Shown: positions 7,661 to 15,609 of the stretch, in pieces
Layout of the letters: the number at the start of each line of letters is the position of its first letter
How positions within the stretch are numbered: position 1 is the stretch's first letter
Assembly (NCBI GenBank): GCA_023229845.1
Contig: JALNYK010000014.1
Coordinates: forward strand, 1-64,000
Length of the DNA stretch: 64,000 nucleotides
From: Gallionella sp.
GTDB taxonomy: Bacteria > Pseudomonadota > Gammaproteobacteria > Burkholderiales > Gallionellaceae
Reading direction: 5' to 3'
Notes under the pieces: generated by a model
Databases searched by the model: none
Seen by the model: the letters and a program-made list of their open reading frames with translations, nothing else
Told to the model about the DNA's origin: nothing
Translations under genes and position numbers: made by a program

Positions 7661-8404
7661 TCAATCTTCAGCCTGATCCGCACCGCAGCACTTCTTGAAC
7701 TTTCTTCCGCTGCCGCAAATGCAGGGTGCATTGCGGCTTATTTTTGGGATCTTATTTCCAGCGGTTTTGCCACTGGCGTTGTCTGCCGCACGGCGTTGCG
7801 GTGCCCAAAATTTGTATATCAAGCCTATGCTTTCCGGGATCTGTTTTGAAAGCTCTTCGCGCTGGGCCGGTGTTTCTACCAGCGCTTCTTCTGCCCCGGT
7901 GATCTCCGGCGCACCCAGCAGGTAGATCGGTCGCAACGCCACGGGGCCGTGTTTGGATTCAAACAGGGCCTTCCAGCCAGAGCGCTGCATGTCGATGCCA
8001 GTCATGAAGCCGTGCGCCCACATTTCACCGTCCATGTATTCGCGCTCGTCGCCTTCATAGACTTGCAGATCAAAAACGGGCTCGAAATGTTCTGCGTCCT
8101 GTTGCAGGCTCCAGACGATCGCGTTCATGTGGCGCATCAGCAAGTCGGTGATTCGTTCTTCCTGGGCAGCGGATTCAAATGTCGGTGCATCTTCTGCTGT
8201 CGGACCCCATACGCGCGGGATCCATTCTTCCGGTTTCGGCATCGCCGGACCGGAAGCGGTCGCAGTGAGGAATCCATCCAGGCAATCCAGCAGCATGACT
8301 TCTTTGCTTGTAGCATCGGACATCAGGAAGCTGTCGAGCTCGTCCATCTCTTTTTCGGAGAGCACGGAGGTTTCTTCTTCCTCGAATAATTCTTGTTTTG
8401 ACAT
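7661..8404 (-). CDS. YecA/UPF0149-family protein with SEC-C zinc motif
   Basis: 247 residues from the ATG giving MSKQELFEEEE; the frame is open further upstream but that is a shadow of sulP. The acidic start is followed by the UPF0149 domain (LDGFLTATASGPAMPKPEEW, and WAHGFMTGID). The protein ends in a SEC-C metal-binding tail, RNAPCICGSGRKFKKCCG, like the zinc tail of SecA. The role of this family is unclear. The gene follows sulP after about 71 bases and may be co-transcribed. Confidence 0.85.
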   Translation of the reverse strand: MSKQELFEEEETSVLSEKEMDELDSFLMSDATSKEVMLLDCLDGFLTATASGPAMPKPEEWIPRVWGPTAEDAPTFESAAQEERITDLLMRHMNAIVWSLQQDAEHFEPVFDLQVYEGDEREYMDGEMWAHGFMTGIDMQRSGWKALFESKHGPVALRPIYLLGAPEITGAEEALVETPAQREELSKQIPESIGLIYKFWAPQRRAADNASGKTAGNKIPKISRNAPCICGSGRKFKKCCGADQAED

Positions 8405-8475
8405 GGTTGTACTTACTTTCCTTTCTGAACGATCAAGCATCTTGCCTGGAGGCGCTGCCTCGATCAACCGGAAGC

Positions 8476-9984
8476 TCAACCGAGCCGATTGTCCGCCGGA
8501 TGGTAGTGCGGATCTTCCAGCACGTTCACTTCGATCATGCCCTTCGCCTTGCCCAGCAGTTCCAGACAATCCGGGCTGAGGTGACGCAGGTGCAGCTTCT
8601 TGCCGAGCTGAGTGTAGCGTTCGGCCAGTTGGTCGATAGCTTCGAGACCAGAATGATCCTTGACCCGCGCATGCTTGAAATCGATCACCACCTCTTCCGG
8701 GTCGTCCTTCGGCGTGAACAGGTTGAGGAAATTCTGCGATGAGGCGAAGAACAGCGAGCCGTGCAGGTCGTACACCTTCCAGCCGTGCTCCTCGGTGGTG
8801 ACGCGCACTTCCATGCTCTTGGCGTGTTCCCAGGCGAAGGCCAGCGCCGAGATGACGATGCCGACGATGACCGCGATGGCGAGGTCGGTTAGCACGGTGA
8901 CCACGGCGACGGTGATGCCGACCACGATGTCGGTGCGCGGCACCTTGCCGAACAGGTTGAAGCTGCCCCACTCGAAGGTCTTCTCCGACACCACGAACAT
9001 CAGGCCGATCAGCGCGGCCAGCGGGATCATCTCGATCCATTCCGACGCGAACAAAATGAAGCTCAGCAGGAACAGCGCGGCGGCGATGCCGGACAAATTC
9101 TTCACCGCGCCGTTGGTGACGTTGATCATGCTCTGGCCGATCATCGCGCAGCCGCCCATGCCGCCGAAGAAGCCGGTGACCACGTTGGCCACGCCCTGGC
9201 CGATGCTGGCGCGGTTGGGCTTGCCGCGCGTGTCGGTCATGGTGTCGATCAGGTTCAGCGTCAGCAGCGATTCGATCAGGCCGATGGCGGCGAGGATCAC
9301 GCTGTAGGGGAAGATGATCTGCAGCGTCTCCCAGTCCAGCGGCACCTCGGGCAGGTGGAAAGCTGGCAGGCCGCCGGCGATGGAGGCCATGTTGCCCACG
9401 GTCTTGGTGTCGATGCCGGCGAAGATCACCAGTGCCGAGGTGGCGACGATGGCGGCCAGCGTGGACGGCACCACTTTGGTGAAACGCGGCAGCAGGTAGA
9501 TGATCGCCATGGTCAGCGCGATCAGCCCGAGCATGGTGTACAGCGACGCGCCACTCATCCAGCCGCCCTCCGCCGTTTTGAAGTGGCTCATCTGCGCAAG
9601 AAAGATCACAATGGCCAGCCCGTTGACGAAGCCCAGCATCACCGAGTGCGGCACCATGCGGATGAACTTGCCGAGCTTGGCCAGCCCGAAGCCGATCTGC
9701 AAAACGCCCATCAGCACCACGGTGGCGAACAGGTATTCCACGCCGTGCGTCACCACCAGCGCGACCATCACCACCGCCAGCGCGCCGGTCGCACCTGAGA
9801 TCATGCCGGGGCGGCCGCCGATCAGCGAGGTGATCAGGCCCACCATGAAGGCGGCGTACAAGCCCACCAGCGGATGCACCTGCGCGACCAGCGCGAAGGC
9901 GATGGCCTCGGGCACGAGGGCGAGTGCTACGGTGAGGCCGCTGAGCAGGTTGGTCTTGGCTTCGGCGAAATTCTTGATGTCCAT
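8476..9984 (-). CDS. SulP-family inorganic anion transporter with STAS domain
   Basis: An inner-membrane anion carrier of 502 residues that takes up sulfate, bicarbonate or a related anion. It starts MDIKNFAEAKTNLLSGLTVA and has about 10-12 membrane segments with VALALVPEAIAFA and GFVNGLAIVIFLAQMSHF. A cytoplasmic STAS domain covers roughly residues 390-500 (VVIDFKHARVKDHSGLEAID). Some SulP proteins of autotrophs (BicA type) carry bicarbonate; substrate cannot be told here. A leader with a terminator-like hairpin precedes it. Confidence 0.92.
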   Translation of the reverse strand: MDIKNFAEAKTNLLSGLTVALALVPEAIAFALVAQVHPLVGLYAAFMVGLITSLIGGRPGMISGATGALAVVMVALVVTHGVEYLFATVVLMGVLQIGFGLAKLGKFIRMVPHSVMLGFVNGLAIVIFLAQMSHFKTAEGGWMSGASLYTMLGLIALTMAIIYLLPRFTKVVPSTLAAIVATSALVIFAGIDTKTVGNMASIAGGLPAFHLPEVPLDWETLQIIFPYSVILAAIGLIESLLTLNLIDTMTDTRGKPNRASIGQGVANVVTGFFGGMGGCAMIGQSMINVTNGAVKNLSGIAAALFLLSFILFASEWIEMIPLAALIGLMFVVSEKTFEWGSFNLFGKVPRTDIVVGITVAVVTVLTDLAIAVIVGIVISALAFAWEHAKSMEVRVTTEEHGWKVYDLHGSLFFASSQNFLNLFTPKDDPEEVVIDFKHARVKDHSGLEAIDQLAERYTQLGKKLHLRHLSPDCLELLGKAKGMIEVNVLEDPHYHPADNRLG

Positions 9985-9995
9985 CGTGTTGCTCC

Positions 9996-10029
9996 AAAAA
10001 ATAACGGCGCTGCCCGCACATGGGCAGCG
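9996..10029 (-). terminator. Terminator-like hairpin in the sulP leader
   Basis: On the minus strand CGCTGCCC-atgtgc-GGGCAGCG (perfect 8-bp stem, 10029-10008) is followed by CCGTTATTTTTT and then directly by GGAGCAACACG before the sulP ATG. A strong stem plus T run inside a leader, next to the ribosome site, suggests attenuation rather than gene-end termination. Confidence 0.6.
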
Positions 10030-10134
10030 AGAACTGCAGATTCAAATTGAGATATTGCCTGCCCCGGTTCTACTGGCAACAAGGGAGCCTGAGAATTACA
10101 TCGGAATTGCTCGGACTGATTGAGTCGGGCCGGG

Positions 10135-10140
10135 ATTATA
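10135..10140 (-). promoter_or_regulatory. Candidate -10 box for sulP
   Basis: GAGTATAAT on the minus strand lies about 150 bases before the sulP ATG. It would give a leader of about 145 bases that contains the attenuator-like hairpin. The -35 region is poor. Confidence 0.4.
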
Positions 10141-10377
10141 CTCACGGCAAATTCCCCCGCGAATACGACACTGGGAATTCGATAAATTTAGCCCGCATAA
10201 GCACAGCCGATAAGCGCGCCACGGCAGCCATGCGGCGCCAGAATGCTATTCGCCATACGCCCGCTTTACACCAGTTCGCGACCGGAATTGCTTTTCATTG
10301 AAACGACCAAAAAATCGCAATAACCCTGATTGTCTTGATTGCGACTTTCTGTTTCAATTGCATCTAACGATTTAATA

Positions 10378-10390
10378 ATTGTTTAACAAT
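10378..10390. promoter_or_regulatory. Candidate ArsR operator
   Basis: ATTGT-TTA-ACAAT is a perfect 13-base dyad, 11 bases before the arsR ATG in an AT-rich stretch. It fits autoregulation by ArsR. The rest of the 417-base gap from sulP to arsR holds the sulP leader; nothing else is recognised. Confidence 0.4.
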
Positions 10391-10401
10391 GGAACCGTAG
10401 A

Positions 10402-10725
10402 ATGATGAAATCGGCCCAAGTGGTAAAGGCATTAGCGGCACTGGCGCAACCGACCCGGCTGACGGTCTACCGTCTCCTGGTGACGGCAGGGCCGGAAGGC
10501 ATGGCGGCGGGACAGATCGCCGAAAAGGTGAAGGCGTCGCCGGCAACGATGTCGTTCCACTTCAAGACATTGAGCCATGCCGGACTGGTCGAAAGCAGGC
10601 AGGAAGGCCGCTTCGTCTATTACGCCGCCAATTTCACGGTGATGAACGGCATGGTGAATTACCTGACGGAAAACTGTTGCGGCGGCAATGCGGAGGCATG
10701 CAAGACGCCGGGCAAAAAATGTTGA
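10402..10725 (+). CDS. arsR: ArsR-family arsenic-responsive repressor
   Basis: A winged-helix repressor of 107 residues that leaves DNA when it binds arsenite. Residues 5-75 hold the fold, with recognition helix ASPATMSFHFKTLSHAGLV. The usual ELCVC metal site in helix 3 is absent (AGQIAEKV instead). Cysteines lie in the tail at Cys92, Cys93, Cys100 and Cys107, similar to the C-terminal As(III) site of the Acidithiobacillus ferrooxidans type ArsR. It heads arsR-arsC-(gap)-acr3. Confidence 0.93.
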   Translation: MMKSAQVVKALAALAQPTRLTVYRLLVTAGPEGMAAGQIAEKVKASPATMSFHFKTLSHAGLVESRQEGRFVYYAANFTVMNGMVNYLTENCCGGNAEACKTPGKKC

Positions 10726-10746
10726 TTGATTGAAAGGAAAAACCAA

Positions 10747-11244
10747 ATGAGCGAAAAACAATACAGCGTGCTGGTGTTATGCACCGGCAATTCCGCGCGC
10801 AGCATCCTGGGCGAGGTGTTGTTCAACACCCTAGGCAAGGGCAAATTCAAGGCATACAGCGCGGGCAGCAAACCGGCGGGCAATGTCAATCCCGGCGCGC
10901 TGGAGTGGCTGCAAGCCAACGGGCACAGCACCGAAGGGTTGCGCAGCAAGAGCTGGGACGAATTCGCCGCGCCCGGCGCGCCGGAGTTCGACTTCGTGTT
11001 CACCGTGTGCGACAACGCCGCGGGGGAAGTCTGCCCGGTGTGGTACGGCTCGCCGATGACCGCGCATTGGGGCATCCCCGACCCGGCTCATGTCGAGGGC
11101 GACGAGGCGCGCCGCTCCGCGTTCAAGCATGCCGCCGAACAGTTGGCGCGGCGCATCCAGTTGTTCATGAGCCTGCCCGTCGAGAAGCTGGACAAACTGG
11201 CGCTGAAGGAGAAACTCGCCGAGATCGGGCGCATCAAGGACTAA
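10747..11244 (+). CDS. arsC: Arsenate reductase, low-molecular-weight phosphatase type
   Basis: Reduces arsenate to arsenite so it can be exported. The 165-residue protein has the phosphatase loop CTGNSARS (Cys-x5-Arg) at about 11-18 and a second cysteine region DFVFTVCDNAAGEVCPVW, as in thioredoxin/glutaredoxin-linked ArsC enzymes of the LMW-PTP fold. The ATG at 10747 is preferred over a TTG at 10726 because GAAAGGAAAA lies just before it. It starts 21 bases after arsR. Confidence 0.93.
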   Translation: MSEKQYSVLVLCTGNSARSILGEVLFNTLGKGKFKAYSAGSKPAGNVNPGALEWLQANGHSTEGLRSKSWDEFAAPGAPEFDFVFTVCDNAAGEVCPVWYGSPMTAHWGIPDPAHVEGDEARRSAFKHAAEQLARRIQLFMSLPVEKLDKLALKEKLAEIGRIKD

Positions 11245-11280
11245 CCGGAAGGATTCCAGGCTGAGTAAAAAGTAGGCAAT

Positions 11281-11620
11281 TTTTCAACTTGAAGCGTCGG
11301 GTTACGCTGCGCTCTCGTACCCTTTAGGGTGAACCCGACCTCATAATTTGATGCATTTGTGGGAGCGGCTTTGATGGAACTACTAGCCAATCCACTAAGC
11401 GCGATGAAACCTGCGCTAAGTGGCTGGTTATAGCCGAGATAGGCGACCGATGGTAAGGCAATCGCGGCTGAAGCCGCTCCTACCAAACCAGTGAAGTAGG
11501 TCGGGTTAGCAGGTTTATCGCGTAACCCGACAAGCCATATTTCAACTCGAAGCGTCGGGTTACGCTGCGCTCTCGTACCCTTTAGGGTGAACCCGACCTA
11601 CAAAGATTCGATGCATTTGG
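11281..11620. repeat. Nested repeat cluster between arsC and acr3
   Basis: The 395-base gap holds no gene. A direct repeat of about 79 bases, starting TTCAACTyGAAGCGTCGGG and ending ATGCATTTG, occurs at 11282-11359 and 11540-11619. Between the copies are an inverted pair GGGAGCGGCTT...AAGCCGCTCC (11360-11481), which itself contains the repeat at 11378-11431, and a GTAGGTCGGGTTA...TAACCCGACCTAC pair (11496-11601). Confidence 0.75.
11378..11431. repeat. Structured repeat, ACTACTAGCC family, copy 2
   Basis: Ends AACTACTAGCC and CTGGTTAT enclose the stem CCACTAAGCGC/GCGCTTAGTGG (inner loop about 10 bases), which differs from copies 1 and 3 but still pairs. It sits inside a REP-like GGGAGCGGCTT pair. 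Confidence 0.7.
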
Positions 11621-11639
11621 ATAATTCAAGGATAACAAC

Positions 11640-12665
11640 ATGAACCTCTTCGAACGCTATCTGACCCTGTGGGTCTTCCTCTGCATCGTCGTCGGCGTGG
11701 TGCTGGGGCAGTTCTTCCCCGCGCCGTTCCAATGGCTGGGCGGGCTGGAGGTCGCCAAGGTCAACATCCCGGTCGGTCTGCTAATCTGGGTGATGATTAT
11801 TCCGATGCTGTTGCGCATCGACTTCGGCGCGCTGCACGAAGTGCGCAAGCACTGGCGCGGCATCGGCGTCACGCTGTTCGTCAACTGGGCGGTCAAACCG
11901 TTCTCGATGGCGTTGCTGGGCTGGCTGTTCATCCGCCATCTGTTCGCGCCCTACCTGCCCGCCGACCAGCTCGACAGCTACATCGCCGGGCTGATCCTGC
12001 TGGCCGCCGCGCCCTGCACCGCGATGGTGTTCGTGTGGAGCCGGCTGGTGAACGGCGAGCCGATGTTCACGCTGAGCCAGGTTGCGCTCAACGACACCAT
12101 CATGGTGTTCGCCTTCGCGCCGCTGGTCGCGCTGCTGCTCGGCCTCTCGGCCATCGTCGTGCCGTGGGACACGCTGCTAGTGTCGGTGGTGCTGTACATC
12201 GTGATCCCGGTCGTCATCGCGCAACTGTTGCGCAAGGCTTTGCTGCGTAAAGGTCAGGTTGCGTTCGATGAGACGCTGGCGAAGATCGGCCCATGGTCGA
12301 TCTCCGCGTTGCTGCTGACGCTGGTGCTGCTGTTCGCCTTCCAGGGCAAGGCCATCGTCGAACAACCGCTCATCATCGCGATGCTGGCCGTGCCGATTAC
12401 CATCCAGGTGTATTTCAACTCCGCGCTGGCCTACTGGCTGAACCACCGCAGCGGCGAAGCGCATTGCGTCGCCGGCCCATCGGCGCTGATCGGCGCATCC
12501 AACTTCTTCGAGCTCGCTGTCGCGGCGGCGATCAGCCTGTTTGGTTTCGAATCGGGTGCGGCGCTGGCCACCGTGGTCGGCGTCTTGATCGAAGTGCCGG
12601 TGATGCTCTCCGTGGTGTATCTGGTTAAGCGCAGCCAGGGCTGGTACGAGCAGAAAGATCTATAG
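11640..12665 (+). CDS. acr3: Arsenite efflux permease, ACR3 family
   Basis: An inner-membrane arsenite carrier driven by the proton gradient, 341 residues with about 10 helices. It starts MNLFERYLTLWVFLCIVVG and has the family hallmarks PMLLRIDFGAL and the cysteine loop LLAAAPCTAMVFVWSRL, whose Cys is needed in ACR3 proteins. GGATAACAAC precedes the ATG. It completes arsenic resistance with arsR and arsC, although 395 bases of repeats separate it from arsC, so it may have its own promoter. Confidence 0.94.
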   Translation: MNLFERYLTLWVFLCIVVGVVLGQFFPAPFQWLGGLEVAKVNIPVGLLIWVMIIPMLLRIDFGALHEVRKHWRGIGVTLFVNWAVKPFSMALLGWLFIRHLFAPYLPADQLDSYIAGLILLAAAPCTAMVFVWSRLVNGEPMFTLSQVALNDTIMVFAFAPLVALLLGLSAIVVPWDTLLVSVVLYIVIPVVIAQLLRKALLRKGQVAFDETLAKIGPWSISALLLTLVLLFAFQGKAIVEQPLIIAMLAVPITIQVYFNSALAYWLNHRSGEAHCVAGPSALIGASNFFELAVAAAISLFGFESGAALATVVGVLIEVPVMLSVVYLVKRSQGWYEQKDL

Positions 12666-12667
12666 GA

Positions 12668-12732
12668 CATCTCCAAATATTCAAATTTCGTCATTCCCGC
12701 CTTTGCGTAATGACGAATCATTAGAGATGCCT
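12668..12732. repeat. Short hairpin related to the MITE ends at 44.1 kb
   Basis: ACATCTCC...CGTCATTCCCGC-cttt-GCG-AATGACG...AGAGATGCC is an imperfect palindrome. It shares the GGCATCTCTA and CGTCATTCC blocks with the ends of the element at 44086-44240. It could be a solo end or serve as a terminator after acr3. Confidence 0.45.
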
Positions 12733-12863
12733 TATAGTTTCCAAGACATCCTCTGAGGAGGACTGAATTTTTCGCGCGCAAAATAACCGGACGGATACTC
12801 GGCATGCCCGCATAGGTTTGCGATATTGTCCGCCATCTTCAACCGATAACAGGGTGTATAAAA

Positions 12864-13295
12864 ATGGACAGTGCAAACGCAACGGATTTTCATGCCCGGC
12901 TCAAAGGCAAGTTCTACGGCATGCTGCAATGGGCCGACCTGGATGCGCTATGGGGACGCGTCAAGACCGGCCAGTGGTTCTTCTACCAGATAGGCGAGAC
13001 GGTGCCGGACAAGGCGTTGAGCAACGACGAACTGATCACGCGCATCGATGCACTGGACAAGCTGCTGCGGCAGGATCACGACTTTCACTTGTGCGGCATC
13101 GTCTATGCCGATCATGTGGAGCAACCCACGCTGATCAAAGTCTACGATCCCAATACGTTGGGTTCCATGTGCGGCAGCAACACGAAACCGACACCGCCGC
13201 GCTGGGTGCTCAGCACCACGCCGCCCGAGACGATAGTGACGGACGCACCCGTACCAAACAACCGCAGGCGCTGGTGGCAACATTTCTCAGGGTAA
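12864..13295 (+). CDS. Conserved-looking hypothetical protein
   Basis: 143 residues, not recognised. The sequence is soluble, with the aromatic-rich LWGRVKTGQWFFYQIGE and the segment HDFHLCGIVYADHVEQPTLIKVYDPNTLGSMCGS. It ends in a basic RRRWWQHF tail. The strand in the middle suggests a compact alpha/beta fold. ATAACAGGGTGTATAAAA precedes the ATG. It lies between the arsenic operon and a redox membrane protein; context gives no clear role. Confidence 0.6.
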   Translation: MDSANATDFHARLKGKFYGMLQWADLDALWGRVKTGQWFFYQIGETVPDKALSNDELITRIDALDKLLRQDHDFHLCGIVYADHVEQPTLIKVYDPNTLGSMCGSNTKPTPPRWVLSTTPPETIVTDAPVPNNRRRWWQHFSG

Positions 13296-13362
13296 ATCGC
13301 CGATGAGCGTATCCCCGGGGGAAATATTTTTCCACGTTGTCTCGGTGCACCAGAGCTGAGTC

Positions 13363-14688
13363 ATGGCATTCATGGCGCTCCATATCATCGCCCGCCGCAT
13401 GATGTTTTTGCGGAGCCGCGCGACGATTCGGAAAAAATTTTTACTCATCGCCGCCTGCCTTTTTGCACTGCTCCCCATTGCCGGCCATGCCGACGACATC
13501 TGGGTGAAGACGGATGCCGACGGCCAGCCGGAAGTGCAGCTTTATTTCTTCTGGTCGCTGACCTGTCCGCATTGCACTGCAGCGCATCCCTATATCGAAG
13601 CGATCCCGCAGGCGCGGCCATGGGTCAGGCTGCATGCGCTGGAGCTCACGCGTAGCGCCGAGAACGTTCAGTTGTACCGGAGCATGGCGCAACGGCTCAG
13701 CCAGACCGCTGCCTCCGTGCCCGCCTTCCTGTTTTGCGGCGAGATGCATGCAGGCTGGGACAACGACGCGACCACCGGCGCATTGATTCGCCGGCATCTC
13801 GACGACTGCCGCGCGCGCAGCCTCGGCGGCGCGACCAGCGAACTGCCGCCGACACAGGCGCCTCCACCCATCCGATTGCCGCTGATCGGCACGGTCGATC
13901 CCGCCGGCCTCTCGCTGCCCGCGCTCACGCTGATTCTGGCGGGGCTGGATGCTTTCAATCCCTGCGCTTTTTTCGTACTGTTGTTCCTGTTGTCGATGAT
14001 GGCACACCAGAAGAGCCGCGCGCGCATGCTGACCATAGGCGGCGTGTTCGTGCTGGTCTCGGGGCTGATGTACTTCGCCTTCATGTCCGCCTGGCTCAAC
14101 GTCTTTCAACTGTTCGGCCATCTCGCCTGGGTGACGCTGGCGGCGGGCGCGCTGGCGGTATTCGTCGGCGCGGTGAACGTGAAGGATTTATTCCTGTTCG
14201 AGAAAGGCATCTCGCTGTCTATCCCCGAATCGAGGAAGCCCGACATCTTCCGCCGCGCCCGCGCCATCCTCAACGCCGAGAGTCTGCCGACCATGCTCGC
14301 CGCGACAATTTTTCTGGCCGTCGCCGCCAACTTTTACGAACTGCTGTGCACGGCGGGTTTCCCCATGGTCTATACCCGATTGCTGACGCTGGCGGACCTT
14401 TCCGTCGCCGCCCGCTATGGCTATCTCGCCGCCTACAACCTGATCTACGTGATGCCGCTGGCGCTGATCGTCGTTGTCTTCGCCCGCAGCCTGGGGACGC
14501 GCAAGCTCACCGAACGCGAAGGCCGCTTGCTCAAGCTGATGTCAGGCGTAATGATGCTGGAACTGGGCGGCTTGCTGCTGCTCGCCCCGGAACTTGTCAG
14601 TCAGGCCGGCATCGCCTTTGGCCTGATGGCGCTGGCGGTGGGAGTCACGTGGATCGCGGCGCGCTTAACGCGAAAAGAACAAGGATGA
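13363..14688 (+). CDS. Periplasmic thioredoxin domain fused to a DsbD/CcdA-like membrane domain
   Basis: 441 residues. After a signal segment (KKFLLIAACLFALLPIAGHA, residues 24-43) comes a thioredoxin-like domain with CPHC at 68-71. From about residue 185 there are 6-8 helices of the DsbD/CcdA type (GLDAFNPCAFFVLLFLLSMM, and LLCTAGFPMVYTRLL with a paired Cys). It would pass electrons across the inner membrane to periplasmic thiols. In DsbD the thioredoxin domain is C-terminal; here it is N-terminal. The start is uncertain: ATGs at 13399 and 13402 give a more normal signal peptide. The CDF gene starts 4 bases after the stop. Confidence 0.82.
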   Translation: MAFMALHIIARRMMFLRSRATIRKKFLLIAACLFALLPIAGHADDIWVKTDADGQPEVQLYFFWSLTCPHCTAAHPYIEAIPQARPWVRLHALELTRSAENVQLYRSMAQRLSQTAASVPAFLFCGEMHAGWDNDATTGALIRRHLDDCRARSLGGATSELPPTQAPPPIRLPLIGTVDPAGLSLPALTLILAGLDAFNPCAFFVLLFLLSMMAHQKSRARMLTIGGVFVLVSGLMYFAFMSAWLNVFQLFGHLAWVTLAAGALAVFVGAVNVKDLFLFEKGISLSIPESRKPDIFRRARAILNAESLPTMLAATIFLAVAANFYELLCTAGFPMVYTRLLTLADLSVAARYGYLAAYNLIYVMPLALIVVVFARSLGTRKLTEREGRLLKLMSGVMMLELGGLLLLAPELVSQAGIAFGLMALAVGVTWIAARLTRKEQG

Positions 14689-14692
14689 AACA

Positions 14693-15598
14693 ATGAGCCA
14701 CGATCATCGACATGCCCGCGCCGGTACGACGCTGGTGCTGGCCACGCTGTTCACGCTGGGCTTCGCCGCCGTCGAGGCGGGCGTCGGCTTGTGGGCCGGA
14801 TCGCTGGCGCTGGTGGCGGATGCGGGACACATGGTCAACGATGCCGCCGCACTGGCGCTGGCAGCGGGTGCGGCCTGGCTGGCGCGGCGACCGCCTTCGC
14901 CGCGTCACAGCTACGGTTTCGGGCGCGCCGAATTTTTCGCCGCGCTCGTCAACAGCCTGGCGTTGTTGGCGCTGGTGGCGTGGCTGGTAGCGACGGCCAT
15001 TACACGACTACAGGCGCCGCAGGCGGTAATGGGCGAGGCGGTTTCCATCACTGCCGCCATCGGCCTGGCGATCAATCTGCTGGTGGCATGGCTGCTGGCG
15101 CGCGGCGAGAAAAATCTCAACACCCGCGCCGCCATGCTGCATGTCATCGGCGACCTGCTGGGATCGGTGGCGGCACTGCTCTCCGGCCTAGTGATTGCCT
15201 TCACCGGCTGGACGCCTATCGATCCGCTGCTGTCGTTGGGTATCGGCGCGCTGATTCTGTTTTCCAGCCTGCGCCTGCTGCGCGAAGCGCTGCACGGTCT
15301 GATGGAAGGCGCACCGTTCGACATCGATCCGCAAGCGGTTGGACAGGCGCTGGTTGCCGTCCCCGGCGTGGCCTCCGTACACGATTTGCACATCTGGTCG
15401 GTGAAGTCGGAAGTGCCGTTGCTCTCCGCCCACCTAGTGGTACGGGACATCGGGCAGTGGGAAAGCGTGCTGCAAGCCGGCCATGTCATGCTGGCCGAAC
15501 GGTTCGACATCCACCATGCGACCCTGCAACCGGAACCGATGACGCGCACCGTACGGTGGCGCAAGCGGCCTGTACGCGGACACGATCACGAGGGATAA
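14693..15598 (+). CDS. Cation diffusion facilitator metal exporter (CzcD/ZitB-like)
   Basis: Exports Zn2+, Co2+ or similar ions in exchange for protons. It has 301 residues with six helices, a histidine-rich start (MSHDHRHA), the two metal sites DAGHMVND in helix 2 and HVIGDLLGS in helix 5 (HxxxD), and a cytoplasmic C-terminal domain (VHDLHIWSV). The HD pairs match the Zn-type sites. It is translationally close to the preceding redox gene and probably in the same operon. Confidence 0.93.
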   Translation: MSHDHRHARAGTTLVLATLFTLGFAAVEAGVGLWAGSLALVADAGHMVNDAAALALAAGAAWLARRPPSPRHSYGFGRAEFFAALVNSLALLALVAWLVATAITRLQAPQAVMGEAVSITAAIGLAINLLVAWLLARGEKNLNTRAAMLHVIGDLLGSVAALLSGLVIAFTGWTPIDPLLSLGIGALILFSSLRLLREALHGLMEGAPFDIDPQAVGQALVAVPGVASVHDLHIWSVKSEVPLLSAHLVVRDIGQWESVLQAGHVMLAERFDIHHATLQPEPMTRTVRWRKRPVRGHDHEG

Positions 15599-15609
15599 GC
15601 AGAGGCTGG

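Noticed and set aside
8405..10045. Upstream extension of the YecA/SEC-C gene through sulP
   Set aside because: It is the shifted frame of sulP; the YecA family starts at the ATG at 8404.
11241..11486. Minus-strand 81-codon frame after arsC
   Set aside because: Made wholly of the repeats between arsC and acr3.
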